Below, in pieces: positions 25,976 to 34,472 of a DNA stretch of 64,000 bases. Source of the stretch: Salegentibacter_A chungangensis (lineage in GTDB: Bacteria; Bacteroidota; Bacteroidia; Flavobacteriales; Flavobacteriaceae); contig NZ_JBHTLI010000001.1 in assembly GCF_042678405.1 (NCBI RefSeq), positions 310,001 to 374,000 on the forward strand, given 5' to 3'. The notes under the pieces were generated by a model. That model searched no databases. It worked only from the letters and a program-made list of their open reading frames with translations, and was not told where the DNA came from. The position numbers and the translations under genes were made by a program. Position 1 is the first letter of the stretch, and each line of letters starts with the position of its first letter.

Positions 25976-27772
25976 TTATTCTGAAGGATGATAATGTTGG
26001 TGAATGATCGATGCTTTTGAGGTTCCTATTACTTCGGCCAGTTCCTCTGGTTTGGCTTCTTTTATTCTCTTTAAAGACCTGAAATGCTTCAGCAGTTCTA
26101 CAACTGTCTTCTCCCCGATGCCGCTGATGGATTCCAGTTCAGTATTTAACGCTCCTTTGCTCCTTTTATTCCTGTGAAAGGTAATCCCAAACCTGTGCGC
26201 CTCATTTCTAAGTTGCTGGATAACCTTCAGGGTTTCCGATTTTTTATCGAGATATAAAGGGATGGGGTCTCCCGGGTAATACAATTCTTCAAGTCGTTTG
26301 GCAATACCAATAATTGCGACCTTTCCTCTCAGGCCCAAAGTCTCCAGGGCCTTTACTCCCGAAGAAAGCTGACCTTTCCCGCCATCTACCACAATAAGCT
26401 GCGGCAGATCTTCCCCTTCATTAAGCAGTCTTCGGTAACGCCTGAAAACCACTTCTTCCATTGAGGCAAAATCGTCTGGGCCTTCCACGGTCTTGATATT
26501 AAATTTACGATAATCTTTCTTACTTGGTTTCCCATTCTTAAAAACCACACAGGCAGCCACCGGATTCGTCCCCTGAATATTAGAATTATCAAAACATTCT
26601 ATATGCCTTGGCTCTTCGCTCAGCCTTAGGTCTTCCTTCATTTGCGCCATCAGACGGTTCACGTGCCGGTCAGGATCCACGATCTTCATCTGTTTGAACC
26701 GCTCCTGCCTGTAATATTTGGCATTACGAAGGGACAGGTCCACGATCTTCCTTTTATCTCCGAGCTTTGGAATACTCACCTTTATATTATCTGCCACCTT
26801 AATCTTGAAAGGCACATATATTTCCTTAGAATTTGAATTAAAACGCTGCCTGATCTCGGTCACTGCCAGCTCAAGCAATTCTTTATCACTTTCGTCCAGC
26901 TTCTTTTTCATCTCTATGGTATGCGACCTGATGATAGCTCCGTGAGAGATCTGAAGGAAGTTCACATAAGCATAACCTTCATCGCTCATAATCGAGAAGA
27001 CATCAACATTATTGATCTTTGGGTTAACTACGGTAGATTTAGCCTGATAATTCTCCAGCACCTTGATCTTTTCCTTTATGCGCTGTGCATCTTCAAACTC
27101 CATCCGTTCCGCATGTTCCTTCATTTGGTTCCTGAACTGATTAAGCGAATCCTTAAAATTCCCTTTTACGATCTGCCGTATATGTTCAATATTCCGGCTG
27201 TACTCCGCTTCGGCCTGCATCCCTTCACAAGGCCCTTTACAATTTCCAAGATGATACTCGAGGCAAACCTTATACTTCCCCTGTCTTATTTTTTCTTCAG
27301 ACAGATCATAATTACAGGTTCTGAGCTTATAAAGCCCTTTTATGAGATCCAGCAGCGTATTTACGGTTTTAAAGCTGGTAAAGGGACCGTAATATTCGCT
27401 CCCGTCCTTAATGAGTTTTCTGGTTGGAAAGACCCTTGGAAAACGTTCATTCTTAATACATATCCAGGGATAGGTCTTATCGTCTTTCAGCATTACATTG
27501 AAGCGGGGCTGATGCTTCTTGATAAGATTGTTTTCCAGCAGAAGCGCATCGGTTTCTGAAGCCACTACAATATGCCTGATCTCCCTGATCTTTTTTACCA
27601 TAACCCCAATGCGATGACTATCGTGACGCTTGGTGAAATAAGAGGTGACTCGTTTTTTAAGATTCTTAGCCTTCCCCACATACAGGATCTTCCCGTTCTT
27701 ATCATAATACTGATAGACCCCGGGACTGTTTGGCAGGGTTTTAAGCTGTACTTCTAGAGCAGGTTTCTCCAT
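25976..27772 (-). CDS. uvrC: Excinuclease ABC subunit C
   Basis: A 598-residue nucleotide-excision-repair nuclease making the dual incisions with UvrAB. The order is GIY-YIG domain (NSPGVYQYYDKNGKILYVGKA), UvrB-binding UVR motif (EFEDAQRIKEKIKVLE), RNase H-like 5' nuclease domain (IECFDNSNIQGTNPVAACVVF) and tandem helix-hairpin-helix (LESISGIGEKTVVELLKHF). I start at the ATG at 27772, since the family starts just before this EVQLKTLPNSPGVY region. The box TACCTTTG lies between this ATG and the alternative GTG-like start at 27826, which would be upstream of transcription. Confidence 0.95.
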   Translation of the reverse strand: MEKPALEVQLKTLPNSPGVYQYYDKNGKILYVGKAKNLKKRVTSYFTKRHDSHRIGVMVKKIREIRHIVVASETDALLLENNLIKKHQPRFNVMLKDDKTYPWICIKNERFPRVFPTRKLIKDGSEYYGPFTSFKTVNTLLDLIKGLYKLRTCNYDLSEEKIRQGKYKVCLEYHLGNCKGPCEGMQAEAEYSRNIEHIRQIVKGNFKDSLNQFRNQMKEHAERMEFEDAQRIKEKIKVLENYQAKSTVVNPKINNVDVFSIMSDEGYAYVNFLQISHGAIIRSHTIEMKKKLDESDKELLELAVTEIRQRFNSNSKEIYVPFKIKVADNIKVSIPKLGDKRKIVDLSLRNAKYYRQERFKQMKIVDPDRHVNRLMAQMKEDLRLSEEPRHIECFDNSNIQGTNPVAACVVFKNGKPSKKDYRKFNIKTVEGPDDFASMEEVVFRRYRRLLNEGEDLPQLIVVDGGKGQLSSGVKALETLGLRGKVAIIGIAKRLEELYYPGDPIPLYLDKKSETLKVIQQLRNEAHRFGITFHRNKRSKGALNTELESISGIGEKTVVELLKHFRSLKRIKEAKPEELAEVIGTSKASIIHQHYHPSE

Positions 27773-27777
27773 TGGTT

Positions 27778-27785
27778 CAAAGGTA
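27778..27785 (-). promoter_or_regulatory. Candidate TAnnTTTG promoter of uvrC
   Basis: TACCTTTG on the minus strand ends 5 nt before the uvrC ATG at 27772, implying a leaderless or nearly leaderless transcript and supporting the shorter start. Confidence 0.45.
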
Positions 27786-27950
27786 GAATTATTTAAGCGC
27801 AGCCGCCGAACTTCATCTACCGGCAAGAGTTAAATTTATATTAAAAGTAATTTAAAAAGTACAGTGCTAACTGGCAAGTTTCCAGCTTCCTTATTTTAGA
27901 TTTGAGGAATTGTTAAGAATAAAGAAGGTGTTTTTTGGTATCTTGCAGGT

Positions 27951-28400
27951 ATGGAGAAAAAAATTATAGGCAGATTTGACAAAGCCGATTTCCCGGCACT
28001 TCACCTGGAGGACATTTCTGTTAAGGTCGATACCGGAGCCTATACTTCTTCTATTCATTGCAAAAACATCGTTGAAAAAGACGGTATTCTGCACTGCACA
28101 TTCCTGGACGAAGAACACCCTTTGTACAATGGTAAAGAATTCTCATTCAGGGAATTTGATATTGTTTTTGTACGAAGCAGCAACGGTATCATTCAAAAAA
28201 GGTATCAGGTAGAGACCAACATTAAAATTTTCGGCAAAGTGTATAAAATTTCACTTTCTTTGTCGTCCCGTCAGGAGATGCGGTTCCCTGTATTGTTAGG
28301 GAGAAAGTTTCTCACCAAAAAGTTTATCGTAGATACCCAGCTAACCGATGTTTCCTACAATTTAAAATCAAATGAAGATAAGAATTCTATCCCGGAATAG
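27951..28400 (+). CDS. RimB-like retropepsin-type protease (PF05618)
   Basis: A 149-residue protein of the family long annotated as ATP-dependent zinc protease and now seen as retropepsin-like, as for Pseudomonas RimB. The catalytic aspartate motif VDTGAYTSSIH (Asp27) and the flap/core segment EMRFPVLLGRKFL are present. It overlaps the rimK start by 29 bp, so expression is probably translationally coupled. In Pseudomonas the partner protein works with RimK in controlling ribosomal protein S6 glutamylation; the same role here is an inference. Confidence 0.85.
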   Translation: MEKKIIGRFDKADFPALHLEDISVKVDTGAYTSSIHCKNIVEKDGILHCTFLDEEHPLYNGKEFSFREFDIVFVRSSNGIIQKRYQVETNIKIFGKVYKISLSLSSRQEMRFPVLLGRKFLTKKFIVDTQLTDVSYNLKSNEDKNSIPE

Positions 28401-29244
28401 TCATTTATATTCCACACAACGTCTTGTACAAGCCGCCAAAAAAAGAAATCACGATGTAGAAGTCATAGATCCGCTTAAGTGTGACATCGTTATTGAAAAG
28501 CGTAAACCGAATATTTATTATAAAGGCGGGTACATAGAAGGTGTGGATGCGATTATCCCAAGAATCGGGGCTTCGGTTACCTTTTACGGTACCGCCGTGG
28601 TTCGCCAGTTCGAAATGATGGGCGCCTTTACCACTACAGATTCTGAAGCTTTGGTGAGAAGCCGGGATAAACTGCGAAGTTTACAGGTACTTTCCCGGGC
28701 AAAGATCGGACTTCCAAAGACCGTTTTCACCAACTACTCTAGGGATGTTTCCGGAGTGATCAAGCAGGTTGGCGGCACCCCTTTGGTGATCAAACTTCTT
28801 GAGGGAACCCAGGGGGTAGGAGTTGTTCTTGCGGAAACCAAAAACGCAGCGGAATCGGTTATCGAGGCGTTCAACGGCTTACAGGCCAGGGTGATCGTTC
28901 AGGAATTCATTAAGGAGGCCAAGGGAGCCGACATCAGAGCCTTTGTTGTAGACGGGCACGTGGTTGGAGCGATGAAGAGACAGGGAAAAGAAGGAGAGTT
29001 CAGATCCAATCTTCACCGCGGAGGCAGCGCTGAAGTCTTTGAACTTAGCGACGAAGAAGAGATTGCAGCGGTAAAAGCCACAAAAGCTATGGGGCTCGGG
29101 GTTGCAGGGGTAGATATGCTCCAGAGCGCAAGAGGCCCGCTTATTCTTGAGGTGAATTCTTCACCGGGACTCGAAGGAATTGAAAAAGCTACCGGAAAAG
29201 ATATTGCCAAAAGCATTATCAGGTATATTGAAAGAAATGTATAA
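28372..29244 (+). CDS. rimK: RimK-type ATP-grasp ligase (S6 glutamyl ligase)
   Basis: A 290-residue ATP-grasp ligase that in characterised relatives adds glutamates to the C-terminus of ribosomal protein S6. The N-terminal RimK domain has DAIIPRIGASVTFYG. The ATP-grasp core shows LVIKLLEGTQGVGVVL, VQEFIKEAKGADIRAFVVDG, the SNLHRGG loop and the metal-binding LILEVNSSPGLEGIE. Its start lies inside the upstream protease gene. In some lineages RimK homologues act on other substrates (for example cofactors), so the S6 role is likely but not proven. Confidence 0.9.
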   Translation: MKIRILSRNSHLYSTQRLVQAAKKRNHDVEVIDPLKCDIVIEKRKPNIYYKGGYIEGVDAIIPRIGASVTFYGTAVVRQFEMMGAFTTTDSEALVRSRDKLRSLQVLSRAKIGLPKTVFTNYSRDVSGVIKQVGGTPLVIKLLEGTQGVGVVLAETKNAAESVIEAFNGLQARVIVQEFIKEAKGADIRAFVVDGHVVGAMKRQGKEGEFRSNLHRGGSAEVFELSDEEEIAAVKATKAMGLGVAGVDMLQSARGPLILEVNSSPGLEGIEKATGKDIAKSIIRYIERNV

Positions 29245-29247
29245 TAT

Positions 29248-30246
29248 ATGCCGAAAATCACCAGTGACAATGTTCTAGAGATCCTGGGGGAAAGGGTCCT
29301 TCCGGGAAAAAGCGCGACCATCAACTTTAATATGGCCAAGCTGTACACCACCACCTCGGTGGAAGTTCCAGTGATCATTGAACGCTCTAAAAAACCCGGC
29401 CCGGTAGTCCTTATGACCGCCGGAATCCACGGAGACGAAATAAACGGGGTAGAGATCATCCGCCAAATCATTTCCAAAGGCATCAATAAGCCCCAAAAAG
29501 GGACCATTATCTGTATTCCTGTCGTAAATATTTTCGGTTTTCTGAATATGGCAAGAGAATTTCCTGACGGAAGGGACCTCAACCGAATGTTTCCCGGAAC
29601 CAAACACGGCTCCCTGGCAAGCAGGTTCGCTTTTCAGTTTGTAAAGAAAATACTGCCGGTTGTGAACTTCTGTTTAGACTTTCATACCGGTGGTGCAAGT
29701 CGTTTTAATGCACCGCAGGTAAGGGTGAAAAAAAATGACGAACAAAGCATAAAATTTGCCCATATCTTTAATGCTCCGTTCACCGTGATCTCCAAAACGA
29801 TCACCAAATCCTTCAGAGAGACCTGTTCAAAACGAGGAATTCCTATTCTCCTTTTTGAAGGCGGTAAATCTCAGGACAGCAATAAAGACATCGCCAGGCA
29901 CGGGGTTGAAGGCGCTATGCGTATTCTTAACCACCTGGAAATGCTAAGCCCGAAGTTCGAATACCCGGATGCATTCACTCCTACAGTGATCATTGAAAAC
30001 AGCAGCTGGATGAGAGCTAAATACAGCGGACTCCTGCATGTAAAGGTTCCCTGTGGGAAACACGTTGAAAAAGGAGAGTATCTGGGCACGATCACCGATC
30101 CGTACGGAAAGTTCAGACATAAAATAAAGGCCTCCAATAGCGGCTATGTGATTAATGTAAACGAATCTCCCATTGTATATCAGGGGGATGCCATTTTTCA
30201 CATTTCATCCATAATAAAAACCGATGAAGAAGACCGATCTGCGTAA
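29248..30246 (+). CDS. Succinylglutamate desuccinylase/aspartoacylase family protein
   Basis: A 332-residue M14-like zinc hydrolase. The zinc site is visible: His61 and Glu64 in GIHGDE, and His146 in LDFHTGG. The substrate-binding NRMFPG follows the usual spacing, and a C-terminal beta domain (about 245-325) is present. It starts 4 nt after rimK. The family deacylates N-acyl amino acids. In this setting, between a glutamate ligase and its associated protease, a role in trimming glutamyl or acyl-glutamate products is attractive but only inferred. Confidence 0.85.
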   Translation: MPKITSDNVLEILGERVLPGKSATINFNMAKLYTTTSVEVPVIIERSKKPGPVVLMTAGIHGDEINGVEIIRQIISKGINKPQKGTIICIPVVNIFGFLNMAREFPDGRDLNRMFPGTKHGSLASRFAFQFVKKILPVVNFCLDFHTGGASRFNAPQVRVKKNDEQSIKFAHIFNAPFTVISKTITKSFRETCSKRGIPILLFEGGKSQDSNKDIARHGVEGAMRILNHLEMLSPKFEYPDAFTPTVIIENSSWMRAKYSGLLHVKVPCGKHVEKGEYLGTITDPYGKFRHKIKASNSGYVINVNESPIVYQGDAIFHISSIIKTDEEDRSA

Positions 30247-30793
30247 AAAATACAAAAACCTAAGGCTTAAACTCAGCAAAGAGGATATAGAACACAAAAG
30301 CCTCGACATTGCTAATAACTTACTCAAACTCCCAATCTGGGAATATGATTTTTACCACCTCTTCCTGAGCATTTCCGAACAAAAGGAAGTGGACACCGAA
30401 TTTGTGCTGCACATACTTCAGGGGAAGGATAAGAATGTAGTGGTTCCAAAGACCGATATTGAAAATCATAAACTCATCAATTTCCTGCTAACAGACTCTA
30501 CCGCGATCAAAAAGAACCGCTGGAATATCCCGGAGCCGGTTGAGGGGATCGAGATCCCTTCAGATAAAATAGACGTGGTATTTGTTCCCCTGTTGGCGTT
30601 CGATAAAACAGGACATCGCATAGGATATGGAAAGGGTTTTTACGACCAGTTCCTGGCAGGCTGCAAACCGAATGTGATTAAAATAGGGCTTTCCTTTTTC
30701 GAAGCCGAAGAAAAGATCAAAGAAAAGTTCGACAGCGACGTGATCCTGGACTATTGTATCTCACCTTCAAGAGTTTATTCCTTTAAAAACTAA
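30224..30793 (+). CDS. 5-formyltetrahydrofolate cyclo-ligase
   Basis: A 189-residue enzyme converting 5-formyl-THF to 5,10-methenyl-THF with ATP hydrolysis. The N-terminal KKTDLRKKYKNLRLKLS and the diagnostic C-terminal VPLLAFDKTGHRIGYGKGFYD are intact; the length is normal. It overlaps the end of the AstE-like gene by 23 bp, making it the fourth gene of the rimB-rimK operon. It has no known functional tie to glutamylation except that folates are polyglutamylated. Confidence 0.92.
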   Translation: MKKTDLRKKYKNLRLKLSKEDIEHKSLDIANNLLKLPIWEYDFYHLFLSISEQKEVDTEFVLHILQGKDKNVVVPKTDIENHKLINFLLTDSTAIKKNRWNIPEPVEGIEIPSDKIDVVFVPLLAFDKTGHRIGYGKGFYDQFLAGCKPNVIKIGLSFFEAEEKIKEKFDSDVILDYCISPSRVYSFKN

Positions 30794-30800
30794 GATTTAT

Positions 30801-30832
30801 TTGTACAACAGGGATCATTCTGCTATTTTTAG
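30801..30832 (+). promoter_or_regulatory. Candidate promoter of the PAS kinase gene
   Basis: TTG (30801-30803), a 20-nt spacer, then TATTTTTA (30824-30831), one mismatch from TAnnTTTG, 19 nt before the ATG. Confidence 0.4.
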
Positions 30833-30850
30833 ATAAATATAGCAGGCCTG

Positions 30851-32302
30851 ATGCTCAATGACCTCCAATTAAATAGCATTCTTGAAGATTTTGATATTGC
30901 TTACTGGAAGATCCATCTCTTCACAAAAAAGATAAGCTGGTCAGAGCACTTCAACACCCTTGTAGGGAACCCCGACACCCATAATGAACCGCTCGAATAT
31001 TTTATAAAGGAAATCCTCCATCCGGACTACAGGTATGATTTCAGGCTGCACTTCGAAAACCTTACCACAGAGAATAAAGGCTTTAACCTGGAACTCAAGC
31101 TAAAGCTTGAAAGCGGCAAATATCGCTGGTTTGAATGCCGAAGCCTTAAGAACAAGGAAAAGGGTCTCCAGGAGCACGCAGTTCTGCTGTTCGTAAACAT
31201 CCATCAGGCCAAGCGGGATCAGTACACCATAGAGGAGAACTTCTTCTACTATCACGAAACCGCTGAAATGACCAATACCGGCGGCTGGTATATAGACACC
31301 ATCCACAACAATATTTACTGGGACAATGTCACCAAGAAGATCCTAAAATGCCCTATAGATTATCAGCCCGTATTTGAAGACAGGCTAAAATTCTATGCTG
31401 AGGAACATCACCAGACAATCCTTTCGGCTTTTGAGAAATGCCGGCAGTATGGGATCCCTTTCAAGATCGAGCTCAAAATGAAGAGCCTGTATAACCAGGA
31501 ATTTTGGGTAAGAGCCACAGGAAAGCCCGTTTATAACGAAGAACAGGAGATCATAGGGATTCGCGGGGTTTTCCAGGACATCAACGAGAATAAGACGAAT
31601 GAACTCAACCTCCAGAACTCATTAGACATTATAGCAACCCAGAATTCGAGATTATTCAATTTTGCCCATATCGTCTCGCACAACCTTCGCTCACACAGCA
31701 GCAACCTCAGCCTGATAGTGGAACTGCTTAACGAAGCGAAAACCGATAGGGATAAACTGGAACTTTTAACCAATATCGATGATATCTCAGAGAATCTTGA
31801 CTCTGCCATCGGACAGCTTAATGAATTGATGACCCGCCAGAATTTACTGAAGAAGGAAAAGGTGAAAATAAGGTTTGAAGATGCGCTGGAAGTAGTTTTA
31901 GCTTCGGTCTCCTCCCTGATTAATCGAGAAAATGCAAAAATCGTCGCCCAATTCACTGAATTAAAAGAAATTAGCTATATCCCCGAATATCTTAAAAGTA
32001 TTTTACTAAATTTAATCACCAATGCCATTCGCTATAAGCAAGCCGGCAGGAAACCCGTAATCTTTATTCAGACCTACAGGTCTAAGGATCGGGATTTTCT
32101 TGAGGTAAGTGACAATGGCATGGGAATAGATCTCGACCAGTACGGAGACAAGATGTTTGGAATGTACAAAACCTTTCATCAAAACCCGGAAGCCAAGGGA
32201 ATTGGGCTGTTCATCACCAAAAATCAGGTGGAGGCCTTAGGAGGCACAATTTCGGTTACCAGTACCGTAGACGTCGGGACAACTTTTAAAATCAAATTCT
32301 AG
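30851..32302 (+). CDS. Cytoplasmic PAS-domain sensor histidine kinase
   Basis: A 483-residue kinase without transmembrane segments or signal peptide. Two PAS/PAC-like domains (about 8-120 and 130-255; PAC-type end IIGIRGVFQDINENK) precede a dimerisation helix with the phospho-acceptor His277 in IVSHNLRSHSSNL. The ATPase domain has an N box (NLITNAIRYKQ), G1 (DNGMGID) and G2 (GIGLFITKNQVEALGG). The VSHNLRSH form of the H box is common in Bacteroidota PAS kinases. The response regulator starts 7 nt later, so the pair is likely a two-component unit; the signal is unknown. Confidence 0.9.
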   Translation: MLNDLQLNSILEDFDIAYWKIHLFTKKISWSEHFNTLVGNPDTHNEPLEYFIKEILHPDYRYDFRLHFENLTTENKGFNLELKLKLESGKYRWFECRSLKNKEKGLQEHAVLLFVNIHQAKRDQYTIEENFFYYHETAEMTNTGGWYIDTIHNNIYWDNVTKKILKCPIDYQPVFEDRLKFYAEEHHQTILSAFEKCRQYGIPFKIELKMKSLYNQEFWVRATGKPVYNEEQEIIGIRGVFQDINENKTNELNLQNSLDIIATQNSRLFNFAHIVSHNLRSHSSNLSLIVELLNEAKTDRDKLELLTNIDDISENLDSAIGQLNELMTRQNLLKKEKVKIRFEDALEVVLASVSSLINRENAKIVAQFTELKEISYIPEYLKSILLNLITNAIRYKQAGRKPVIFIQTYRSKDRDFLEVSDNGMGIDLDQYGDKMFGMYKTFHQNPEAKGIGLFITKNQVEALGGTISVTSTVDVGTTFKIKF

Positions 32303-32309
32303 GTCTAAT

Positions 32310-32723
32310 ATGGGGCAAAAAGTAGAGCTAGCGTGTATTATTGATGATGATAAAATATACGTGAACTTAGTAAAGAAGATCATCGAAATCAAGAAACTTT
32401 CAGAGAACCTTTTAGTTTATAAAAACGGCAAGGAAGCACTGGATTATTTCAAGAATAATCTGGAAAAAATGTCGGAAGACAGGCTGCCGGACATTATATT
32501 CCTGGATCTCAATATGCCGGTAATGGATGGCTGGGAGTTCTTAAATGAGTTCGTAAAGATCAAGAACAATTTTGACAAGAAGATCACTTTATACGTGGTA
32601 AGTTCTTCCATAGACCCACGGGATCTGGAAAGGGCAAAATCTTTCAACCTGGTAACAGATTATCTCATAAAACCTATAGAGCTGAAGAAATTCGAAAAGA
32701 TCTTTGACCGTACGGCTGCTTAG
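32310..32723 (+). CDS. Single-domain response regulator
   Basis: A 137-residue CheY-like receiver domain with no output domain. The acidic pocket IDDDK (12-14), phospho-acceptor Asp66 in FLDLNMPVMDG, the switch Ser in VVSSSID and the conserved Lys in LIKPIEL are all present. It is presumably phosphorylated by the adjacent PAS kinase and acts through protein contacts or as a phosphate shuttle. Its stop codon overlaps the convergent lspA stop by 4 bp, so there is no room for a terminator between the two units. Confidence 0.92.
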   Translation: MGQKVELACIIDDDKIYVNLVKKIIEIKKLSENLLVYKNGKEALDYFKNNLEKMSEDRLPDIIFLDLNMPVMDGWEFLNEFVKIKNNFDKKITLYVVSSSIDPRDLERAKSFNLVTDYLIKPIELKKFEKIFDRTAA

Positions 32724-33340
32724 CTCTTCCCTTCTTCTTTATTCTCCTTGGGAAATGCTTTTTTATTGAAAAGCAGCAGAAGGATCACTCCTACGCTAAT
32801 GGAAGTATCGGCGATATTAAAAACGGGTTCAAAGAAAGTGAAAAAGTCTCCGCCCCAAAAAGGGATCCATTCAGGTAAATAGCCTTCCCATAACGGGAAA
32901 TAAAGCATATCCACCACTTTCCCATGGAAAAGACCCGCATACCCGCCATCGGCCGGAAGAAATTCAGCCACATTGCGATAGCTTTCTTCAAAAGCCACTC
33001 CGTAAAAAACAGAATCTATGATATTACCCAGGGCCCCGGCAAAAATGAGGGCTATGGAAGTCACAAGAATTGCCGAAGACTTCTTCTTAACCGAATCCCA
33101 CAACCAGTAAGCAATACCAGCAACAGCTGCGAGACGGAAAAGGGTTAGGAAAAGCTTCCCATACTCTCCCGGAATTTTAGTTCCCCAGGCCATCCCCTCG
33201 TTCTCTACGAAAAGGATACTAAACCACTCAAACACCCGAATCTCTTCGCCTAATACAAAATTGGTCTTGATATATATTTTGGAAATCTGGTCTATCAACA
33301 AGACCAAAACGATTATGATACTGGCTTTCTTTAAGGACAT
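32720..33340 (-). CDS. lspA: Lipoprotein signal peptidase
   Basis: A 206-residue inner-membrane aspartyl protease (signal peptidase II) that cleaves prolipoproteins at the lipobox, needed for the many lipoproteins in this window. Four hydrophobic segments are visible. The catalytic motifs are ALGNIIDS (Asp of the GNxxDR motif, with Ser in place of Arg) and FNIADTSIS (second Asp). It is longer than the approximately 160-residue enterobacterial enzyme owing to a loop around FEESYRNVAEFLPADGG, as I recall for Bacteroidota forms. A TACTTTTG box lies upstream. Confidence 0.93.
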   Translation of the reverse strand: MSLKKASIIIVLVLLIDQISKIYIKTNFVLGEEIRVFEWFSILFVENEGMAWGTKIPGEYGKLFLTLFRLAAVAGIAYWLWDSVKKKSSAILVTSIALIFAGALGNIIDSVFYGVAFEESYRNVAEFLPADGGYAGLFHGKVVDMLYFPLWEGYLPEWIPFWGGDFFTFFEPVFNIADTSISVGVILLLLFNKKAFPKENKEEGKS

Positions 33341-33364
33341 TGGTTATTTCGGTTAAAAACGCAC

Positions 33365-33372
33365 CAAAAGTA
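33365..33372 (-). promoter_or_regulatory. Candidate TAnnTTTG promoter of lspA
   Basis: TACTTTTG on the minus strand, 24 nt before the lspA ATG; no standard TTG partner recognised. Confidence 0.4.
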
Positions 33373-33382
33373 CTAATATTAT

Positions 33383-34006
33383 TTAGTTTTTAAAGACACT
33401 TATATCGCCACTCACTGATTTTAATCTAATTATGTAGGTTCCCCGCAAATTATCAGGAATCCTGAGCCTCCCTGAACCCGATTCCGCTTCAACTTGCGCG
33501 TTGTTGGTTTCTACAAGAATATTCCCACGGAAGGTGTTGATTGAAGCATTTCCGGTAAAGCCAGTTAGTTTACAATAGCCTTCATTCAGGTTTGCTGAAA
33601 GGTTCCTGAAATTCCCTTCGGCCACTAAGGCTGCCAGATTCGAACTAAGCCTTACATCCATATCTTCTGGAAGCTCAATCCAGACCTCCAGGGAAAACAC
33701 CTTATGGGCACTTAATTTATCATAACCGCCTGATAAAATTTCCGGATACTCTGAAGCAATGATGAGCTTATCCTTCTTAAGCTTATAATTCAGGGCGATG
33801 CGATTAAAATACTCCCCTTCGGAGTGAGCGCTTACTTTAATGCTATTTGCCGCTGTAGTCTTAAGATGCACAAGATACACCTCGTCGGTATTGATCTCTA
33901 TGGTTTGGATACCCTCAGCATCAAAGGTCTTTACAGCATCTCTTTGGGCCACAGTCACCAATGGCAGGCAGAGGCCAAGCAGAATATTTAAAATAATACT
34001 TCTCAC
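33383..34006 (-). CDS. Secreted DUF4097-like beta-helix protein
   Basis: A 207-residue protein with a signal peptide ending near TVAQ. The C-terminal half (about 100-205) consists of short repeating strands (VRLSSNLAALVAEGNF, SINTFRGNILVETNNAQVEAESGSGRLRI) like the DUF4097/putative auto-transporter adhesin head fold. The function is unknown. It lies between lspA and the ileS-traR unit on the same strand; a terminator hairpin at 34024-34052 separates it from ileS-traR. Confidence 0.6.
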   Translation of the reverse strand: MRSIILNILLGLCLPLVTVAQRDAVKTFDAEGIQTIEINTDEVYLVHLKTTAANSIKVSAHSEGEYFNRIALNYKLKKDKLIIASEYPEILSGGYDKLSAHKVFSLEVWIELPEDMDVRLSSNLAALVAEGNFRNLSANLNEGYCKLTGFTGNASINTFRGNILVETNNAQVEAESGSGRLRIPDNLRGTYIIRLKSVSGDISVFKN

Positions 34007-34021
34007 AACGGGGTAAAATGC

Positions 34022-34052
34022 AAAACGCTCCTGTTTGTGTATAACAGGAGCG
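34022..34052 (-). terminator. Terminator of the ileS - TraR/DksA unit
   Basis: The 10-bp perfect stem CGCTCCTGTT/AACAGGAGCG with a 7-nt loop is followed on the minus strand by TTTTGCATTTT. It lies 32 bp after the traR-like stop. Confidence 0.8.
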
Positions 34053-34084
34053 CATATATTAACTGTTAATATTAATTTATGAGC

Positions 34085-34468
34085 TTATCGCTGCATATTT
34101 TTAGCTTCGATACTCAAGGTTGCGTGAGGAACAAGCAATAAACGCTCCTTAGCGATCAATTTTCCAGTAACCCTGCAAATACCATAAGTCTTGTTTTCTA
34201 TGCGCAATAACGCATTCTTAAGGTCACGGATAAACTTCTCCTGACGTATAGCCAGCTGAGAGTTCGCTTCCTTACTCATTGTTTCGCTTCCTTCTTCAAA
34301 AGCCTTAAATGTAGGAGAGGTATCATCTGTACCGTTATTCCCGTCATTTTTATAGGCATTTTGGTAAATCGCCAATTGCTCCTGAGCTTTTTCAATTTTG
34401 CTTAAAATAAGCGCCTTAAACTCTGCCAAATCGGCGTCACTGTAACGTTCTTTAACATCTGTCGCCAT
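34085..34468 (-). CDS. TraR/DksA family protein lacking zinc cysteines
   Basis: A 127-residue protein with the DksA/TraR plan: a long N-terminal coiled coil (about 5-90, with the acidic tip NDGNNGTDDTS) and a C-terminal globular region YGICRVTGKLIAKERLLLVP. Only one of the four zinc-finger cysteines remains (Cys98); the other positions are Thr101, Ser119 and Ala122, so it should fold without zinc. It presumably binds the RNA polymerase secondary channel. I start at the ATG at 34468, 4 nt after the ileS stop at 34473; the longer frame would overlap ileS. It is cotranscribed with ileS. Confidence 0.88.
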   Translation of the reverse strand: MATDVKERYSDADLAEFKALILSKIEKAQEQLAIYQNAYKNDGNNGTDDTSPTFKAFEEGSETMSKEANSQLAIRQEKFIRDLKNALLRIENKTYGICRVTGKLIAKERLLLVPHATLSIEAKNMQR

Positions 34469-34472
34469 AAGC

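Noticed and set aside
26921..27559. 212-codon antisense frame within uvrC
   Set aside because: Shadow of a fully conserved repair gene; no start context or promoter.
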